DNA of 64,000 nucleotides from Paenibacillus terrae (GCF_005217525.1 NZ_PNXQ01000008.1:205-64204); one strand, 5' to 3'. Positions 52,786-62,264 are shown, counted from the first letter of the stretch. Notes: a model not told the origin generated them from the sequence alone. Translations and numbers: made by a program.

Positions 52786-52842
52786 AAAGAAGCCTCCTGA
52801 ATCCAGCTACATTAAAGCAGCGGAAGCAGGGGCTTCTTTTTT
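52786..52842 (+). terminator. Terminator after ppaC
   Basis: AGAAGCCTCCTG (52788-52799) pairs, with one bulge, with CAGGGGCTTCT (52827-52837), followed by a T tract longer than six bases. Confidence 0.75.
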
Positions 52843-52882
52843 ATTTTTTTTCAATTCTTCCAATCTTAAGGAGAGTGTAACT

Positions 52883-53239
52883 ATGGGAGAAACCTGTGTT
52901 CCTACTGGAGTTGAACTAAAAACCACCGGTTTTGGATATACGTTGTCATTGGTAGACGGCAAATATAAAATGATCATCATGTATTGGCTGTCTGAAAATA
53001 AGGTTATGCGTTTTAATCAGCTCAAGCGAAGTATAGGCAGTATCTCCTTCAAAACGCTGAGCACCATGCTGAAAGAGCTTGAAGCAGAAGGTCTCGTCCT
53101 TCGTAAAGAATTTCCTCAAATCCCTCCCAAAGTGGAGTATTCATTAACTGAACGAGGTCTTTCTCTCATTCCATTGCTGGATATGATGTGCCAGTGGGGA
53201 GAGGAAAACATGCCAACTGTGGAGACTCTACAGCGGTAG
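52883..53239 (+). CDS. HxlR family transcriptional regulator
   Basis: A 118-residue winged helix of HxlR (MarR-like) type: YTLSLVDGKYKMIIMYWLSENKVMRFNQLKRSIGSISFKTLSTMLKELEAEGLV and YSLTERGLSLIPLL. Such proteins often respond to thiol or electrophile stress and control a neighbouring oxidoreductase. The convergent gene at 53247 is a flavin-type quinone/NADPH oxidoreductase, which fits. AAGGAGAGT precedes the ATG. Confidence 0.93.
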   Translation: MGETCVPTGVELKTTGFGYTLSLVDGKYKMIIMYWLSENKVMRFNQLKRSIGSISFKTLSTMLKELEAEGLVLRKEFPQIPPKVEYSLTERGLSLIPLLDMMCQWGEENMPTVETLQR

Positions 53240-53246
53240 ACAGAGA

Positions 53247-53810
53247 TTAAAGGTTGTCAACAAACCTCAAATAATCCTGTACGCTTTTTTCCAATTCATT
53301 TGCAATCGGCTCATTTTCTTTACCTGGTTCATTTTCGCCAGGCTTTTTTTCCGTACCATAAAATGCAAAGTATGAACGATAATTTGCATTGCAGTACAGG
53401 AAGGTCGTTTCAAAAGGTGTTAACAAATGTTCAAGGGTATAACGATATCTTCCCTCTTCACTATAATCTTCTTTTCTAATTCCGGCAGATACAGCGAGAG
53501 CCACTTTGCGATTCTTTAATTTATTACCTCCATTGGAGCCATACGCCCAACCATAAGCAAACACATCGTCGAGCCATTTTTTGAGGAGAGGTGGGCAATT
53601 AAACCAATAGATCGGAAACTGCAAAACAAGATTGCCATGAGCTTCAATGAGTTGCTGTTCTTTTTCTGCATCAATGTTTCCGTCAGGGTAAACCTGATGC
53701 AATTCATGTACAGTATACTTTTCCGGATATTGTTTAAGTTCTTCCACCCACCGCTTGTTAATAACGGATGTTTCCAGGCTGGGGTGTGTTACGATTACTA
53801 GAGTTTTCAA
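53247..53810 (-). CDS. NAD(P)H-dependent oxidoreductase (flavodoxin-like fold)
   Basis: A 187-residue enzyme of the KefF/MdaB/NQO type: KTLVIVTHPSLETSVINKRWVEEL, LQFPIYWFNCPPLLKKWLDDVFAYGWAYG, GNKLKNRKVALAVSAG and a Tyr-Asn dimer loop. It reduces quinones or nitro compounds with FMN. The start is TTG 53810, confirmed by AAGGAGG eight bases upstream; no ATG is in frame nearby. It is convergent with the HxlR gene with only seven bases between stops. Confidence 0.92.
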   Translation of the reverse strand: MKTLVIVTHPSLETSVINKRWVEELKQYPEKYTVHELHQVYPDGNIDAEKEQQLIEAHGNLVLQFPIYWFNCPPLLKKWLDDVFAYGWAYGSNGGNKLKNRKVALAVSAGIRKEDYSEEGRYRYTLEHLLTPFETTFLYCNANYRSYFAFYGTEKKPGENEPGKENEPIANELEKSVQDYLRFVDNL

Positions 53811-53989
53811 AAAATTGTCCTCCTTAGTACGATTTAGCTCTTATTATAGAATTCATGCTATTCGTATGTAAGTATGCACATTTAGTATAGATACTTTCTT
53901 CAAGGTAAGTACCTCCATCGAATCACTTAGGCTTCCCATATGATTCATCATCATTAGTTATCCATCAAATCGGCTATGAAGATAAATAA

Positions 53990-54010
53990 AAAAGCCGCCA
54001 ATATGGCGAC
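53990..54010 (-). terminator. Weak terminator for the MarR gene
   Basis: CGCCA/TGGCG (53996-54000, 54004-54008) with a three-base loop is followed on the minus strand by GCTTTTTTA. The stem is short. The rest of 53811-54121 holds no gene that I can support. Confidence 0.4.
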
Positions 54011-54121
54011 CTGGGACTTCTTTAGCCAGCATTTTGCATCATTTGTTCCCCAACGCTCGAAAGTACAATAGATGCGCACGCCTCCACTATTCTGCCAGTG
54101 GATATGCGAGCAGTCTTTGTC

Positions 54122-54664
54122 TCAGTCCTCGCACAATTTATCTTCTCCCTCCCCGGAATCAGTCAGACGCGAACCTTTCACATCTTCAAATGCAGACCGT
54201 AAGCGTGACAGGTAGGTTTGAAACTCGCAGATTTCTGATTCGCTAAAGTCCGACATCAGGCGTGAGGCTAGTCCTATAAAAAAGGGGTCCATTTGATTGA
54301 TTTTCCCCCTTCCTTTATCGTTCAACGATATAAATACGCCTCGTTTGTCATTCGGATCATCGTATTTGTTAATATATCCATCTTGTTCAAGGGAAATGAT
54401 CATGGAACTGATCGCTGCCCGACTTACACCCATTTTCTCAGCCAAAACAGAAGGAGATGACATTTCGTCTCTTTGCGCAGAAAGCACACAAAGCGCTATA
54501 TATTGCCCATAGGAGAGCCCGAATTCACGTGAACGTTTCTCCATGCCTTTACGAATTTCATACGTTATTGAAAATAGCTCTACCAAAACACCAATTGGTT
54601 TATTGCCACCTGGGAACAGATTATAGGCCAGTTGACGAATTTCGGAGTCCAAGAAAAAGAACAT
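54122..54664 (-). CDS. MarR family transcriptional regulator
   Basis: A 180-residue MarR protein: helical dimer region, then winged helix AEKMGVSRAAISSMIISLEQDGYINKYDDPNDKRGVFISLNDKG. The extra acidic tail (SGEGEDKLCED) is atypical. ATG 54664 is chosen: the binding site GAGGTGGATC overlaps the in-frame GTG 54673 and is well spaced for ATG 54664. AT-rich repeats of AGTTAA/TTAACT type lie just upstream and may be its operator. Confidence 0.93.
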   Translation of the reverse strand: MFFFLDSEIRQLAYNLFPGGNKPIGVLVELFSITYEIRKGMEKRSREFGLSYGQYIALCVLSAQRDEMSSPSVLAEKMGVSRAAISSMIISLEQDGYINKYDDPNDKRGVFISLNDKGRGKINQMDPFFIGLASRLMSDFSESEICEFQTYLSRLRSAFEDVKGSRLTDSGEGEDKLCED

Positions 54665-54680
54665 GCGATCCACCTCGATG

Positions 54681-54714
54681 TAGTTAATTAGTTAACTGTA
54701 ATTTAATTAACCAC
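54681..54714. promoter_or_regulatory. Possible MarR operator repeats
   Basis: TAGTTAATTAGTTAACTG followed by ATTTAATTAACC contains several GTTAA/TTAAC half-sites in both orientations immediately upstream of the MarR start, as in autoregulated MarR genes. Confidence 0.4.
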
Positions 54715-54774
54715 TGGTTGCAATGATTTATATAAACTTTATTTTGCTTTTTTTAAATTTATCTGTACAACTTA

Positions 54775-55743
54775 TCATCCCCAGGGTCCGATGCACTGCT
54801 CTACGCCCTGATTTACAAAAGCCTGTATGGAGGGCTGGCGAAGGGTTCGCCCTTCCTGCCATCGCCACTCACTGTATTGAACCTTGGCGGTATACATAGG
54901 TTGTACCCATATTGCATCCCGATGACGATTTGGCTCATTGACAAAAGGCCGCGCTGAAATGGTGTGTGGCATTAGTCGCTCTGTAAGCTGACGCCAATCG
55001 TCCCGCGTAAGCTTCCCCGTACCTGCATGTCCAATGTAGCGCAGCCTTTCTTGCTTGTCGTACAGGCCCAGCAACACAGCATTAATGACGCTTCCGTTCA
55101 AAGTGTAGCCTCCAATGACAGCAATAGTATCGCCGTAATTCTTGACCTTGACCCATCGCCTGTCCTGCCCGCCACATGTGTAAGGGCTGTCTAAACGTTT
55201 GCATACGATACCTTCCATCCCTTCGCTGCGCATTACCTGAAACAGAGCTTGTCCATCAGGATGAGCAGGCGCCAGTTGAACCCGTTCATTCGGCAGGATG
55301 ACCTGATGCAATAATTCAAGCCTTTCTGCCAGCGGTTTACGGTGAATCCATTCCCCATTCAAATATAAAATATCAAACAGCATGTATGTAGCGGGCACTG
55401 CTTCATAAGCCGCTTGAATCCGATCCGTTCGACGAATCAGGTCGCGGCGCATAATATCATGAAACGAGGGCTTCCCATCAGCTCCCAGTGCGATCATTTC
55501 TCCATCCAGAATGACTGAATCGGCCTGGCAGTATGAAGAAAAATAAGCAAGTTCCGGGTATAAAAGTGTTCGCTCATGCTGCTTCCGGTTAAACAGACGC
55601 GTACTACCCTGTTTATGATATGTCAAAATTCTTGTGCCATCCCATTTTATTTCGTACCGCCACAGGCCCTCCGTAGGGATTTGTTCACTCTGCACTGGCT
55701 CAAACGGAATAACGGGTTTCATTTCCGAACGCAAATACAACAC
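54775..55743 (-). CDS. ATP-dependent DNA ligase (LigD-type ligase domain)
   Basis: A 322-residue ATP-dependent ligase: motif I EIKWDGTR with the adenylated lysine at about residue 33, motif III-like ILDGEMIALG, EGIVCKRLDSPYTCGG (motif IV) and WVKVKNY (motif V), then an OB-fold (GKLTRDDWRQLTERL). It has ligase domains only, with no polymerase or nuclease domain attached. Such enzymes act in non-homologous end joining with Ku or in spore DNA repair; no Ku gene is in the window. Start GTG 55743 or TTG 55740; SD AGGTGAGG upstream. Confidence 0.9.
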   Translation of the reverse strand: MLYLRSEMKPVIPFEPVQSEQIPTEGLWRYEIKWDGTRILTYHKQGSTRLFNRKQHERTLLYPELAYFSSYCQADSVILDGEMIALGADGKPSFHDIMRRDLIRRTDRIQAAYEAVPATYMLFDILYLNGEWIHRKPLAERLELLHQVILPNERVQLAPAHPDGQALFQVMRSEGMEGIVCKRLDSPYTCGGQDRRWVKVKNYGDTIAVIGGYTLNGSVINAVLLGLYDKQERLRYIGHAGTGKLTRDDWRQLTERLMPHTISARPFVNEPNRHRDAIWVQPMYTAKVQYSEWRWQEGRTLRQPSIQAFVNQGVEQCIGPWG

Positions 55744-55901
55744 CTCGCCTCACCTTTTTGGAATAAGGATAGTGTCGACGGCCTGCTTCTTTTTATGTGA
55801 GGATTTTGCAAATTCTGATGTATGAGATGTTTCGGCGGGTCTTAAATCGGGGAATGATAGGGATATCTAATCGACTCGATGGCAGAAAGGGGCAGGGTTT
55901 C

Positions 55902-56177
55902 ATGAGACAAATTCGCGAGGAGGACCATGCGGTAGTCATGGTGGATGATGGACAGGTGGTTGCAGAAGTAGGCTATAAGTCCATAGATGACCATTCCTTG
56001 GTCATTGACCATACATTTGTATCCGAAAAGCTGCGGGGGCAAAAAATTGGCAAGGAGCTGATTGACAAAGTCGTTCAAATGGCGAGGGAGCAACATAAAA
56101 AAGTCGTTCCCGCATGCACGTACGCCCTGGCCCTGTTCAAGCGTCATCAAGAATATAGTGACGTCTGGCAGCAGTAA
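55902..56177 (+). CDS. GNAT-like N-acetyltransferase (COG2388 type)
   Basis: A 91-residue single-domain acetyltransferase: VVAEVGYKSIDDHSLVIDHTFVSEKLRGQKIGKELIDKVVQMAREQHKKVVPACTYALAL. The RGQKIGKEL loop is the acetyl-CoA pyrophosphate-binding region. It is the short GNAT branch with unknown acceptor. ATG 55902 has AAAGGGG about 10 bases upstream. Followed by a terminator. Confidence 0.87.
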   Translation: MRQIREEDHAVVMVDDGQVVAEVGYKSIDDHSLVIDHTFVSEKLRGQKIGKELIDKVVQMAREQHKKVVPACTYALALFKRHQEYSDVWQQ

Positions 56178-56216
56178 CCGCGGGGAATGCTCGTATTACA
56201 AGTGCATAAATATCAC

Positions 56217-56256
56217 AACATCGGGACAGGTAGTCAGGCCATCCCGGTGTTTTTTG
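56217..56256 (+). terminator. Terminator after acetyltransferase gene
   Basis: AACATCGGGA (56217-56226) pairs with TCCCGGTGTT (56242-56251, one T-G pair) and runs into T6. Confidence 0.8.
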
Positions 56257-56344
56257 CGTGTACAAAGCCCCGAAAATGGTTATCCTCAGATGCTAAAGCA
56301 CATTTTTGAATTGTCGGCTGTGAAATTGTTCATACTGTTGTCAC

Positions 56345-56374
56345 TTCACAGGCCGTCCCCAGGTTCTATATAAT
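56345..56374 (+). promoter_or_regulatory. Promoter for DUF420 gene
   Basis: TTCACA (56345-56350) and TATAAT (56369-56374) spaced 18 bp, 63 bp before the start codon. Confidence 0.6.
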
Positions 56375-56437
56375 ATAGTATGGTTATTACCACAACAGAA
56401 AACGAAAAGTTGAATTTAAACGAAGGAGACGCTCATT

Positions 56438-57001
56438 ATGAATAAAGCGAGTGAGGACAAGCAGTACGTTCCAACGAGCAATCGTAATTTCACAGCCTTG
56501 ATTATCACCGTTTCGATCATAGCCAACGTGATTATTTTGCTGCTGTTCTTTTCACCGATTGGATACCAGGGTAGTGTTAGCTTCGATATCACCATTTTCC
56601 CGAGGTTGAATGCGATTTTTAACAGCTTCACGTTTATTTTTCTGGTGGCGGCGTTGATTTCCATTATCAAGAAGAACGTCAAAGTGCATAAAACATTTGT
56701 TTTACTGGCCTTCGCCAGCACTGTTTTATTTTTGTTTTCTTATTTGACCTTCCACTATATTTCGCCGGACACTGCAAAATTTGGCGGAGTGGGCATTATT
56801 CGGCCGATTTACTTTACGTTGCTGATTTCACACAGCATACTGGCTGCCATTATCGTACCGTTGGCTCTGTTCACGGTTGTATGGGGATGGACGATGCAGG
56901 TGGCGAAACACCGTAAAATTGCACGCTGGACCATGCCGATCTGGTTGTACGTCAGCTTGACCGGGGTACTCGTGTACGTATTCATGGCCCCATATTATTA
57001 A
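56438..57001 (+). CDS. DUF420 membrane protein (YozB/CtaM-like)
   Basis: A 187-residue protein with five membrane helices and conserved histidines in KVHKTFVLLAF, YLTFHYI, SHSILAAII and VAKHRKIARWTMPIW. DUF420 proteins such as CtaM help mature haem A-containing cytochrome oxidase; the histidines may bind haem. Function here is inferred from the family. AAGGAG precedes the ATG. It stands alone between a promoter and a double terminator. Confidence 0.9.
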   Translation: MNKASEDKQYVPTSNRNFTALIITVSIIANVIILLLFFSPIGYQGSVSFDITIFPRLNAIFNSFTFIFLVAALISIIKKNVKVHKTFVLLAFASTVLFLFSYLTFHYISPDTAKFGGVGIIRPIYFTLLISHSILAAIIVPLALFTVVWGWTMQVAKHRKIARWTMPIWLYVSLTGVLVYVFMAPYY

Positions 57002-57007
57002 ATAGAC

Positions 57008-57067
57008 TTGAACCTCAGCAGGTTCAAAAAGGAAAAAGGCGTCTCTGCTAACAGAGGCGCCTTTTTT
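57008..57067 (+). terminator. Two tandem hairpin terminators
   Basis: TTGAACCT/AGGTTCAA (57008-57015, 57020-57027) then GGCGtCTCTG/CAGAGgCGCC (57038-57047, 57052-57061) with A5 before and T6 after. The second is a strong bidirectional terminator. Confidence 0.85.
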
Positions 57068-57185
57068 ATATCGAATAAAAGAAAAATTATTCCTTTTAAA
57101 TTTATTTTATTGAAAAAACGTTCCTTCTCCAACGGTATTTCTGCTATAATTTGCCTTAATCAACTAAGAATAAGGGGGTCACCAT

Positions 57186-58460
57186 GTGACGAAGAAAGCG
57201 AAAGGCAGGTTACGGTTGCTTGTTTCTATGCTCGCGCTGGTTGTGCTGCTGAGCAGCTGCGGTGGCGGAGGCTCAAAACCGGACAACGTTAACGGAGGAA
57301 AAGTGACACTGCAATTTTGGACCATTGCGCTACAGCCTACATTCACCCCGTATTTCAATCGGGTGATTGCCGATTATGAGGAGAAGAATCCCAATGTCAA
57401 AATTGACTGGAAGGATTATCCTTATGACGCAGTGACCAACAAGCTGTTGACGAGTATTGCTAGTGGCAGCAGTCCGGATGTAGTGAATCTCAATACGGAA
57501 TTTGCCAGTCAAATGGGCTCCAAGGGTGCTGTTGTGGATATGAATGAGCATTTGTCTCCAGAGGAAAAGGCTGCTTATTTCGACGGTATTTATAATTCCA
57601 CCGTTATTAACGGCAAGGCATATGCACTACCTTGGTATACCGGCACGGAAGTGCTCTACATGAATACGAAGCTGGTGAAGGAAGCCGGACTAGACCCTGC
57701 CCATCCGCCCAAAACGCGAGAGGAATTGTCTGAATGGGGCCGCCAGATCAATAGAAAAATCGGCAAAGCAGGCTATGCGCAGCAGCTTGTATCCAAGCTT
57801 TTTGCCATAGACGGGATTCCGATTTTGAATAAAGAAAAGACAGCAGCGGCGTTCAATACACCGGAAGCGGTCGCCATGATTGATAATCTCAAAAAGCAGA
57901 TGGAAGACGGTGTCGTGCTCAAAGAGGACGCTGAATTTTCACAGCAAGTGAAATATTATGCGGGTGAGCAGGTTGCCTTCGAGCTGGCAGGCCCGACGTT
58001 CATCAACTTTATCAAAACGGCTGCGCCGGACGTATACAAGAACACGATCGCCGTTCCTTCACCTACAGGTAAAGCTGATGTACGGCTGTCCAACACCATG
58101 GATCTGGTCGTACCGACCAAGTCTGCACATGTGGATGAAGCAGTGAAGTTTGCTGTTTTCCTGACAAATGCGGAGAGCCAGACGGCTTTTTCCAAAGCGG
58201 CTAATACGCTACCTTCCACGAAGGATTCCATTAAAGACCCGTACTTCACACAGTCTGATCAGTCGCTGGAAGCACAAGCGAAAGTGGTATCCGCACAAAG
58301 CTTGGATAAGGCGACAGACTACATGGTCGGTGTTCCTAATGCCAAGGACGTGAACAGCGCTGTTACGCGTGCTTTTCAAAATATTATATTGAACGGAACG
58401 GACACGAAGCAGACGCTTACTGCCTTGGAGCAGGAAGTGAATGATATTTTAAAGCAATAG
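57186..58460 (+). CDS. Sugar-binding lipoprotein of ABC importer (amino-sugar locus)
   Basis: A 424-residue family 1 binding protein. Lipobox LLSSC puts the lipidated cysteine at residue 25. TLQFWTIALQPTFTPYFN, SSPDVVNLNTEF, ALPWYTGTEVLYMNTKLVKEAG and AFELAGPTFINFIK mark the ligand clefts. Start GTG 57186 with AAGGGGG upstream; the overlapping ATG at 57184 hits a stop. It begins an operon with two permeases, GH84, DUF4127 and nanE. The ligand is probably a GlcNAc- or ManNAc-containing oligosaccharide (inference). Confidence 0.93.
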   Translation: MTKKAKGRLRLLVSMLALVVLLSSCGGGGSKPDNVNGGKVTLQFWTIALQPTFTPYFNRVIADYEEKNPNVKIDWKDYPYDAVTNKLLTSIASGSSPDVVNLNTEFASQMGSKGAVVDMNEHLSPEEKAAYFDGIYNSTVINGKAYALPWYTGTEVLYMNTKLVKEAGLDPAHPPKTREELSEWGRQINRKIGKAGYAQQLVSKLFAIDGIPILNKEKTAAAFNTPEAVAMIDNLKKQMEDGVVLKEDAEFSQQVKYYAGEQVAFELAGPTFINFIKTAAPDVYKNTIAVPSPTGKADVRLSNTMDLVVPTKSAHVDEAVKFAVFLTNAESQTAFSKAANTLPSTKDSIKDPYFTQSDQSLEAQAKVVSAQSLDKATDYMVGVPNAKDVNSAVTRAFQNIILNGTDTKQTLTALEQEVNDILKQ

Positions 58461-58524
58461 GTACAGCAGGAGAGTCATACGAAGGCTCTCCTGTTCATTT
58501 ATCAAAATCGGGTGGTGATGCAGC

Positions 58525-59406
58525 ATGATCAAATGGTTGAGGTCGGAATCCTTTACGGCCTGGGCCTTTATGACGCCGGGACTGTTATTGCTTGCCGTCT
58601 TTGTATTTTGGCCTATTATTTACAGCATTCCGCTGGCATTGACGGACTACTCGGTCATATCGGATACCCATTATGTCGGTCTGGATAATTTCGAGGCAGC
58701 GTTTAAGGACCGCAACTTTCTCATTTCGATCTGGAACTCATTGGTGTACGTGCTCATTGTTCCCTTTCTTCAAATTTTCTCCATCCTGATGGCCGTGCTG
58801 GTGAACAGCCGTATACCGGGAATTAAAATATTTCGTACGACCTTCTACCTTCCTGTCGTAACTTCGATGGTAGCCGTGGCCTTGATTTGGAGCTGGTTGC
58901 TTGGCAATAACAGCGTTGTGAATTATTTGCTCATGCAGGCAGGCTTGATCAGTAAGGACATTCACTGGCTGTCAGACAGCTCTTTGGCCTTGTATGTACT
59001 CATGTTCATCACGATGTGGAAGGGACTAGGGTATTATATGATGCTCTATCTGGCCGGTTTGCAGAACATTCCACAAGACCTGTATGAAGCCGCCAGAGTA
59101 GATGGAGCAAGCCGATGGCGGCTAATTGTCCATATTACACTCCCGTTATTAAGACCCTACGTTCTGTTCTGTACGCTCATATCGCTTATGGCGGCTATTC
59201 GCGTGTTCGATGAAGTGTATGTGCTGACCAAGGGCGGGCCAGGAACAGCCACACTGACCTCCAGCTTGTATATTTTCCAAAAGGGGATGGAGCAGTTTAA
59301 CTTTGGTTATGCCTCAGCGCTTGGCTTAATTGTCGGTGCAGTCATTGCAGTGCTCAGTATTATCGTATTCCGATTCAATAGGAAAGGCGGTGTCAATCCC
59401 TATTGA
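58525..59406 (+). CDS. Sugar ABC transporter permease (MalF type)
   Basis: A 293-residue membrane protein, six helices, EAA loop DLYEAARVDGASRWRLIVHITLPLL. SD GGGTGGTGAT precedes ATG 58525. Works with the lipoprotein upstream and the permease whose start overlaps its stop. Confidence 0.94.
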   Translation: MIKWLRSESFTAWAFMTPGLLLLAVFVFWPIIYSIPLALTDYSVISDTHYVGLDNFEAAFKDRNFLISIWNSLVYVLIVPFLQIFSILMAVLVNSRIPGIKIFRTTFYLPVVTSMVAVALIWSWLLGNNSVVNYLLMQAGLISKDIHWLSDSSLALYVLMFITMWKGLGYYMMLYLAGLQNIPQDLYEAARVDGASRWRLIVHITLPLLRPYVLFCTLISLMAAIRVFDEVYVLTKGGPGTATLTSSLYIFQKGMEQFNFGYASALGLIVGAVIAVLSIIVFRFNRKGGVNPY

Positions 59407-60296
59407 TGAATTTACAGGATGACAAAATGCTACAGTCGCCCCTTCCGAAAAACGAAAATAGCCGCATCATTCGCAACCTGGGGCGAGTTGTAAGGATGAC
59501 GGTGATCTATGTACTGCTGGTGCTGCTCGCTCTCTTTTTAATGGGACCGTTCCTATGGCTACTCAGCGTATCGCTCATGCCGGGACGCAATATTTTCTCA
59601 ACGCCACCGGCGATTTTTCCGACTTTTATTGATTTTGAAAATTATACTCAGGTATGGCAGTTTATGAACTTTCCGAAGTATATGCTGAACACGGTGATCA
59701 TTACGGCGCTTGGCGTTATTTTCAATGTAGTGCTCGCCAGTCTGACGGGATATCCTTTGGCTGTATTTCGTTTTAAGGGTAAAAATCTGGTGTTCACGCT
59801 ACTAATTTCCACCATGATTATTCCTTCATACACGTCGTTCATCGTACATTACCTGACCATTCAGGGGCTTCATCTGGGCAATACGTATTTGGGTGTGGTG
59901 CTGCCTGGAGCTGTCTCCGTGTTCAACATTTTTCTGATGCGGCAGACGTTTATCCATATTCCTACCGATGTACGTGATTCCGGCAAAATGGACGGCGCTT
60001 CGGAATTCCGAATCTGGTGGCAGCTGGTGCTACCGCTGGTGAAGCCAGCGCTCGCCGTGATTTCTTTGCTGGAAGCTATGTCGTTCTGGAACAGCTTCCT
60101 GTGGCCTATCGTTATTCTGAATGATACAGAGCTATACCCGCTGGCGGCTGCGCTCACATATCTCAATGGTCAATTTGCCTATAACTTTGGCTGGATTGCA
60201 GCGGGCACGATGATTTCGGTGCTGCCGATCATTATTTTGTTCCTGTTCACACAGCGCTACTATATGGAAGGCTTGGCGGGTGCAGTAAAAGGCTAG
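59406..60296 (+). CDS. Sugar ABC transporter permease (MalG type)
   Basis: A 296-residue MalG-type permease; EAA loop DSGKMDGASEFRIWWQLVLPLV. The start ATG overlaps the previous stop (TGATG), so translational coupling replaces a strong binding site. An N-terminal hydrophilic extension of about 25 residues precedes helix 1. No ATPase gene is in the locus. Confidence 0.93.
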   Translation: MNLQDDKMLQSPLPKNENSRIIRNLGRVVRMTVIYVLLVLLALFLMGPFLWLLSVSLMPGRNIFSTPPAIFPTFIDFENYTQVWQFMNFPKYMLNTVIITALGVIFNVVLASLTGYPLAVFRFKGKNLVFTLLISTMIIPSYTSFIVHYLTIQGLHLGNTYLGVVLPGAVSVFNIFLMRQTFIHIPTDVRDSGKMDGASEFRIWWQLVLPLVKPALAVISLLEAMSFWNSFLWPIVILNDTELYPLAAALTYLNGQFAYNFGWIAAGTMISVLPIIILFLFTQRYYMEGLAGAVKG

Positions 60297-60348
60297 ACCG
60301 GAAATACCGGATGAGAGCGATCCGTAAATGGAAGGGGAGACGGTTACG

Positions 60349-62178
60349 ATGGAGCTGGCGAAAGGAACGCGGCCCAATTCCCGTGTGGGGCTAACAACGC
60401 AGGAGATTCAATATTATTTTCGTGATGTGTATGACAGTGGGGCAAAGCTGGTCATACCCGAACCACATTTGATTTGCGAGCTATCCTCCCGCTTCGGGAT
60501 GAATCAGGAATATGAAGGCGTTCTGGACCCTGACGGGCCGATCAAGCTGATTCTGCCTCCAGGACCGGGCGTGCCGACCGAAACACGGGGAAGCGTACAA
60601 CTGGTATTGGAGTACGATGGAGCGCTTGTTGCAGACGGCTACCGTTTGGAGATTCATAAGGAAGGTCGAATTGAAATCCATGCTGCTAATAAAAGAGGGC
60701 TCAAATACGGCATGGATGCCCTGCATTTGCTGCTTCAAGTTGAACAGGAGCGATGTACACTGCCTGTGGTGTCCATTCGTGATGAGCCTTCATTTCCGGT
60801 CAGAGGGATTATTGAAGGATTTTACGGAGAACCCTGGAGTCTGGCGGATCGGCTGGATGCCGTCCGTTTTATGGCTGCGCACCGGATGAACACCTTCATG
60901 TATGCTCCCAAGGATGACCCGTATCATCGAGAGCTATGGCGGGAGCCGTACCCGGAAGACACGTTTGCACAGATTAGCCATCTAAAGCAAGCCTGCGATC
61001 AGCATGAGATGGATTTTCATTACTGCATCAGTCCGGGGAACGACCTGAGCTTTGGCAGCGATGAAGATTTCCTCCGTTTGACGGGAAAGCTGGCGGCTGT
61101 GATTGCCATTGGCGTGCGCCATTTTTCCATATTAATGGATGATATTGATTATGTGTTAAAAGGAGAAAATCGACATTTGCTGGGCCGCTCGGGTCACGCT
61201 CATGTCTTTTTGACGAACAAGGTGCATGCATGGCTGGCGGAGCGGTTGCCTGAATTTACGCTGACAGTCTGTCCTTCGGAATATTGGTCGTATTGGGATA
61301 CCGAGTACAAAAAGGATTTCCGCGAGCGGCTGCACCCGGAGATTAAGGTGTTCTGGACCGGATACTTTGTGTTTGCTCCGCATATCGGTCGGAAGCACGC
61401 TGCCGATAATCATGCATTCTTTGGGCATGAGCTGTGGCTGTGGGATAACATCCCGGTGAATGATTGTGACCGTGACCGCTTGTTCCTCGATCCGTTGCGC
61501 GGGCGGTATTCCGTGCTTCCAGACTGCGGACATACCGGTATGGTAGCCAACCCGATGAATCAGTGGGAATGCTCCAAAGTAACGCTCATTACAATGTCCC
61601 ACTATATGTGGAACAGTGAGCGGTACATGCCGGAACTTTCTTGGGATTGGGCTGTGCGGGAGTTAGCGGGAGCGCGCGCGGAGGAACTGATGTTTTTCTG
61701 CCGTCAAAACAGGAACAGCCGACTGGGCGGCAGCGCGTATGAGGACGTGGATCTTGCCTTGCAATTGCGCGATATCCCGGCGCTGGATATGTACTTTGAG
61801 CGGCTGCTCCAAGCCGTGAGCGTCCTGCGGCAAGTACCCGCCGATGATCCGGCGGCAGGCTTCGTAGCACAGGCCGCGCCGTGGCTGGAACGCGCCGAGC
61901 TGGACGCTGATCTGTGGCGTACGCTGCGTCAAGCTGTGGTCAGCAGCGAGCGGCAGAGCGGTGCGCAGCAGGTTGAGGAGAGCAGTACGCCGCCGGAAGT
62001 GGCTGGCGGGCAAGGGGCTGTGCCCCTGACGGACGAAGTCGTGGCGGAACTCCGGCGCTGTATCACTGCCTGTCTGGGGACGAAGGCTCGGCTCGGCAGT
62101 GATCCGGCGATCCGGGCAGCCGAGCGGTGGGGCTACGTCGGTCAGGATGAACAAGGCAAGTATCGACTGATTTTGTGA
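60349..62178 (+). CDS. GH84 beta-N-acetylglucosaminidase
   Basis: About 609 residues. An N-terminal GH20b/GH84-like alpha/beta domain (about 20-140), then the GH84 barrel: VRGIIEGFYGEPW, NTFMYAPKDDPYHRELWREPYP, and the catalytic Asp pair in FSILMDDIDYV (near 263-264). WDNIPVNDCDRDR follows. GH84 uses substrate-assisted catalysis to remove terminal GlcNAc. There is no signal peptide, so it acts on imported sugars. Start ATG 60349 lies ten bases after GGGGAG; an in-frame ATG at 60328 sits before that site. The C-terminal 120 residues are GC-rich, Arg/Ala-rich and not recognisable. Substrate import by the genes upstream fits. Confidence 0.92.
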   Translation: MELAKGTRPNSRVGLTTQEIQYYFRDVYDSGAKLVIPEPHLICELSSRFGMNQEYEGVLDPDGPIKLILPPGPGVPTETRGSVQLVLEYDGALVADGYRLEIHKEGRIEIHAANKRGLKYGMDALHLLLQVEQERCTLPVVSIRDEPSFPVRGIIEGFYGEPWSLADRLDAVRFMAAHRMNTFMYAPKDDPYHRELWREPYPEDTFAQISHLKQACDQHEMDFHYCISPGNDLSFGSDEDFLRLTGKLAAVIAIGVRHFSILMDDIDYVLKGENRHLLGRSGHAHVFLTNKVHAWLAERLPEFTLTVCPSEYWSYWDTEYKKDFRERLHPEIKVFWTGYFVFAPHIGRKHAADNHAFFGHELWLWDNIPVNDCDRDRLFLDPLRGRYSVLPDCGHTGMVANPMNQWECSKVTLITMSHYMWNSERYMPELSWDWAVRELAGARAEELMFFCRQNRNSRLGGSAYEDVDLALQLRDIPALDMYFERLLQAVSVLRQVPADDPAAGFVAQAAPWLERAELDADLWRTLRQAVVSSERQSGAQQVEESSTPPEVAGGQGAVPLTDEVVAELRRCITACLGTKARLGSDPAIRAAERWGYVGQDEQGKYRLIL

Positions 62179-62206
62179 GCAATTGCCGCTAGGGTTAAGA
62201 AACCAA

Positions 62207-62264
62207 GGCAGCATAGCTGCCCTGAAAATAACCATTTGCCGTTAGGATAACGGACATTTTCAGG
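62207..62264 (+). promoter_or_regulatory. Structured leader overlapping the DUF4127 ribosome binding site
   Basis: GGCAGC/GCTGCC (62207-62212, 62216-62221) is followed by a 9-bp stem CCTGAAAAT (62221-62229) with ATTTTCAGG (62256-62264), which encloses a 6-bp stem CCGTTA/TAACGG (62239-62244, 62248-62253). The right arm's AGG begins the AGGAGAGG ribosome binding site (62262-62269) of the next gene. The fold would hide part of that site, so the element may tune translation or stabilise the transcript end after GH84. Confidence 0.55.
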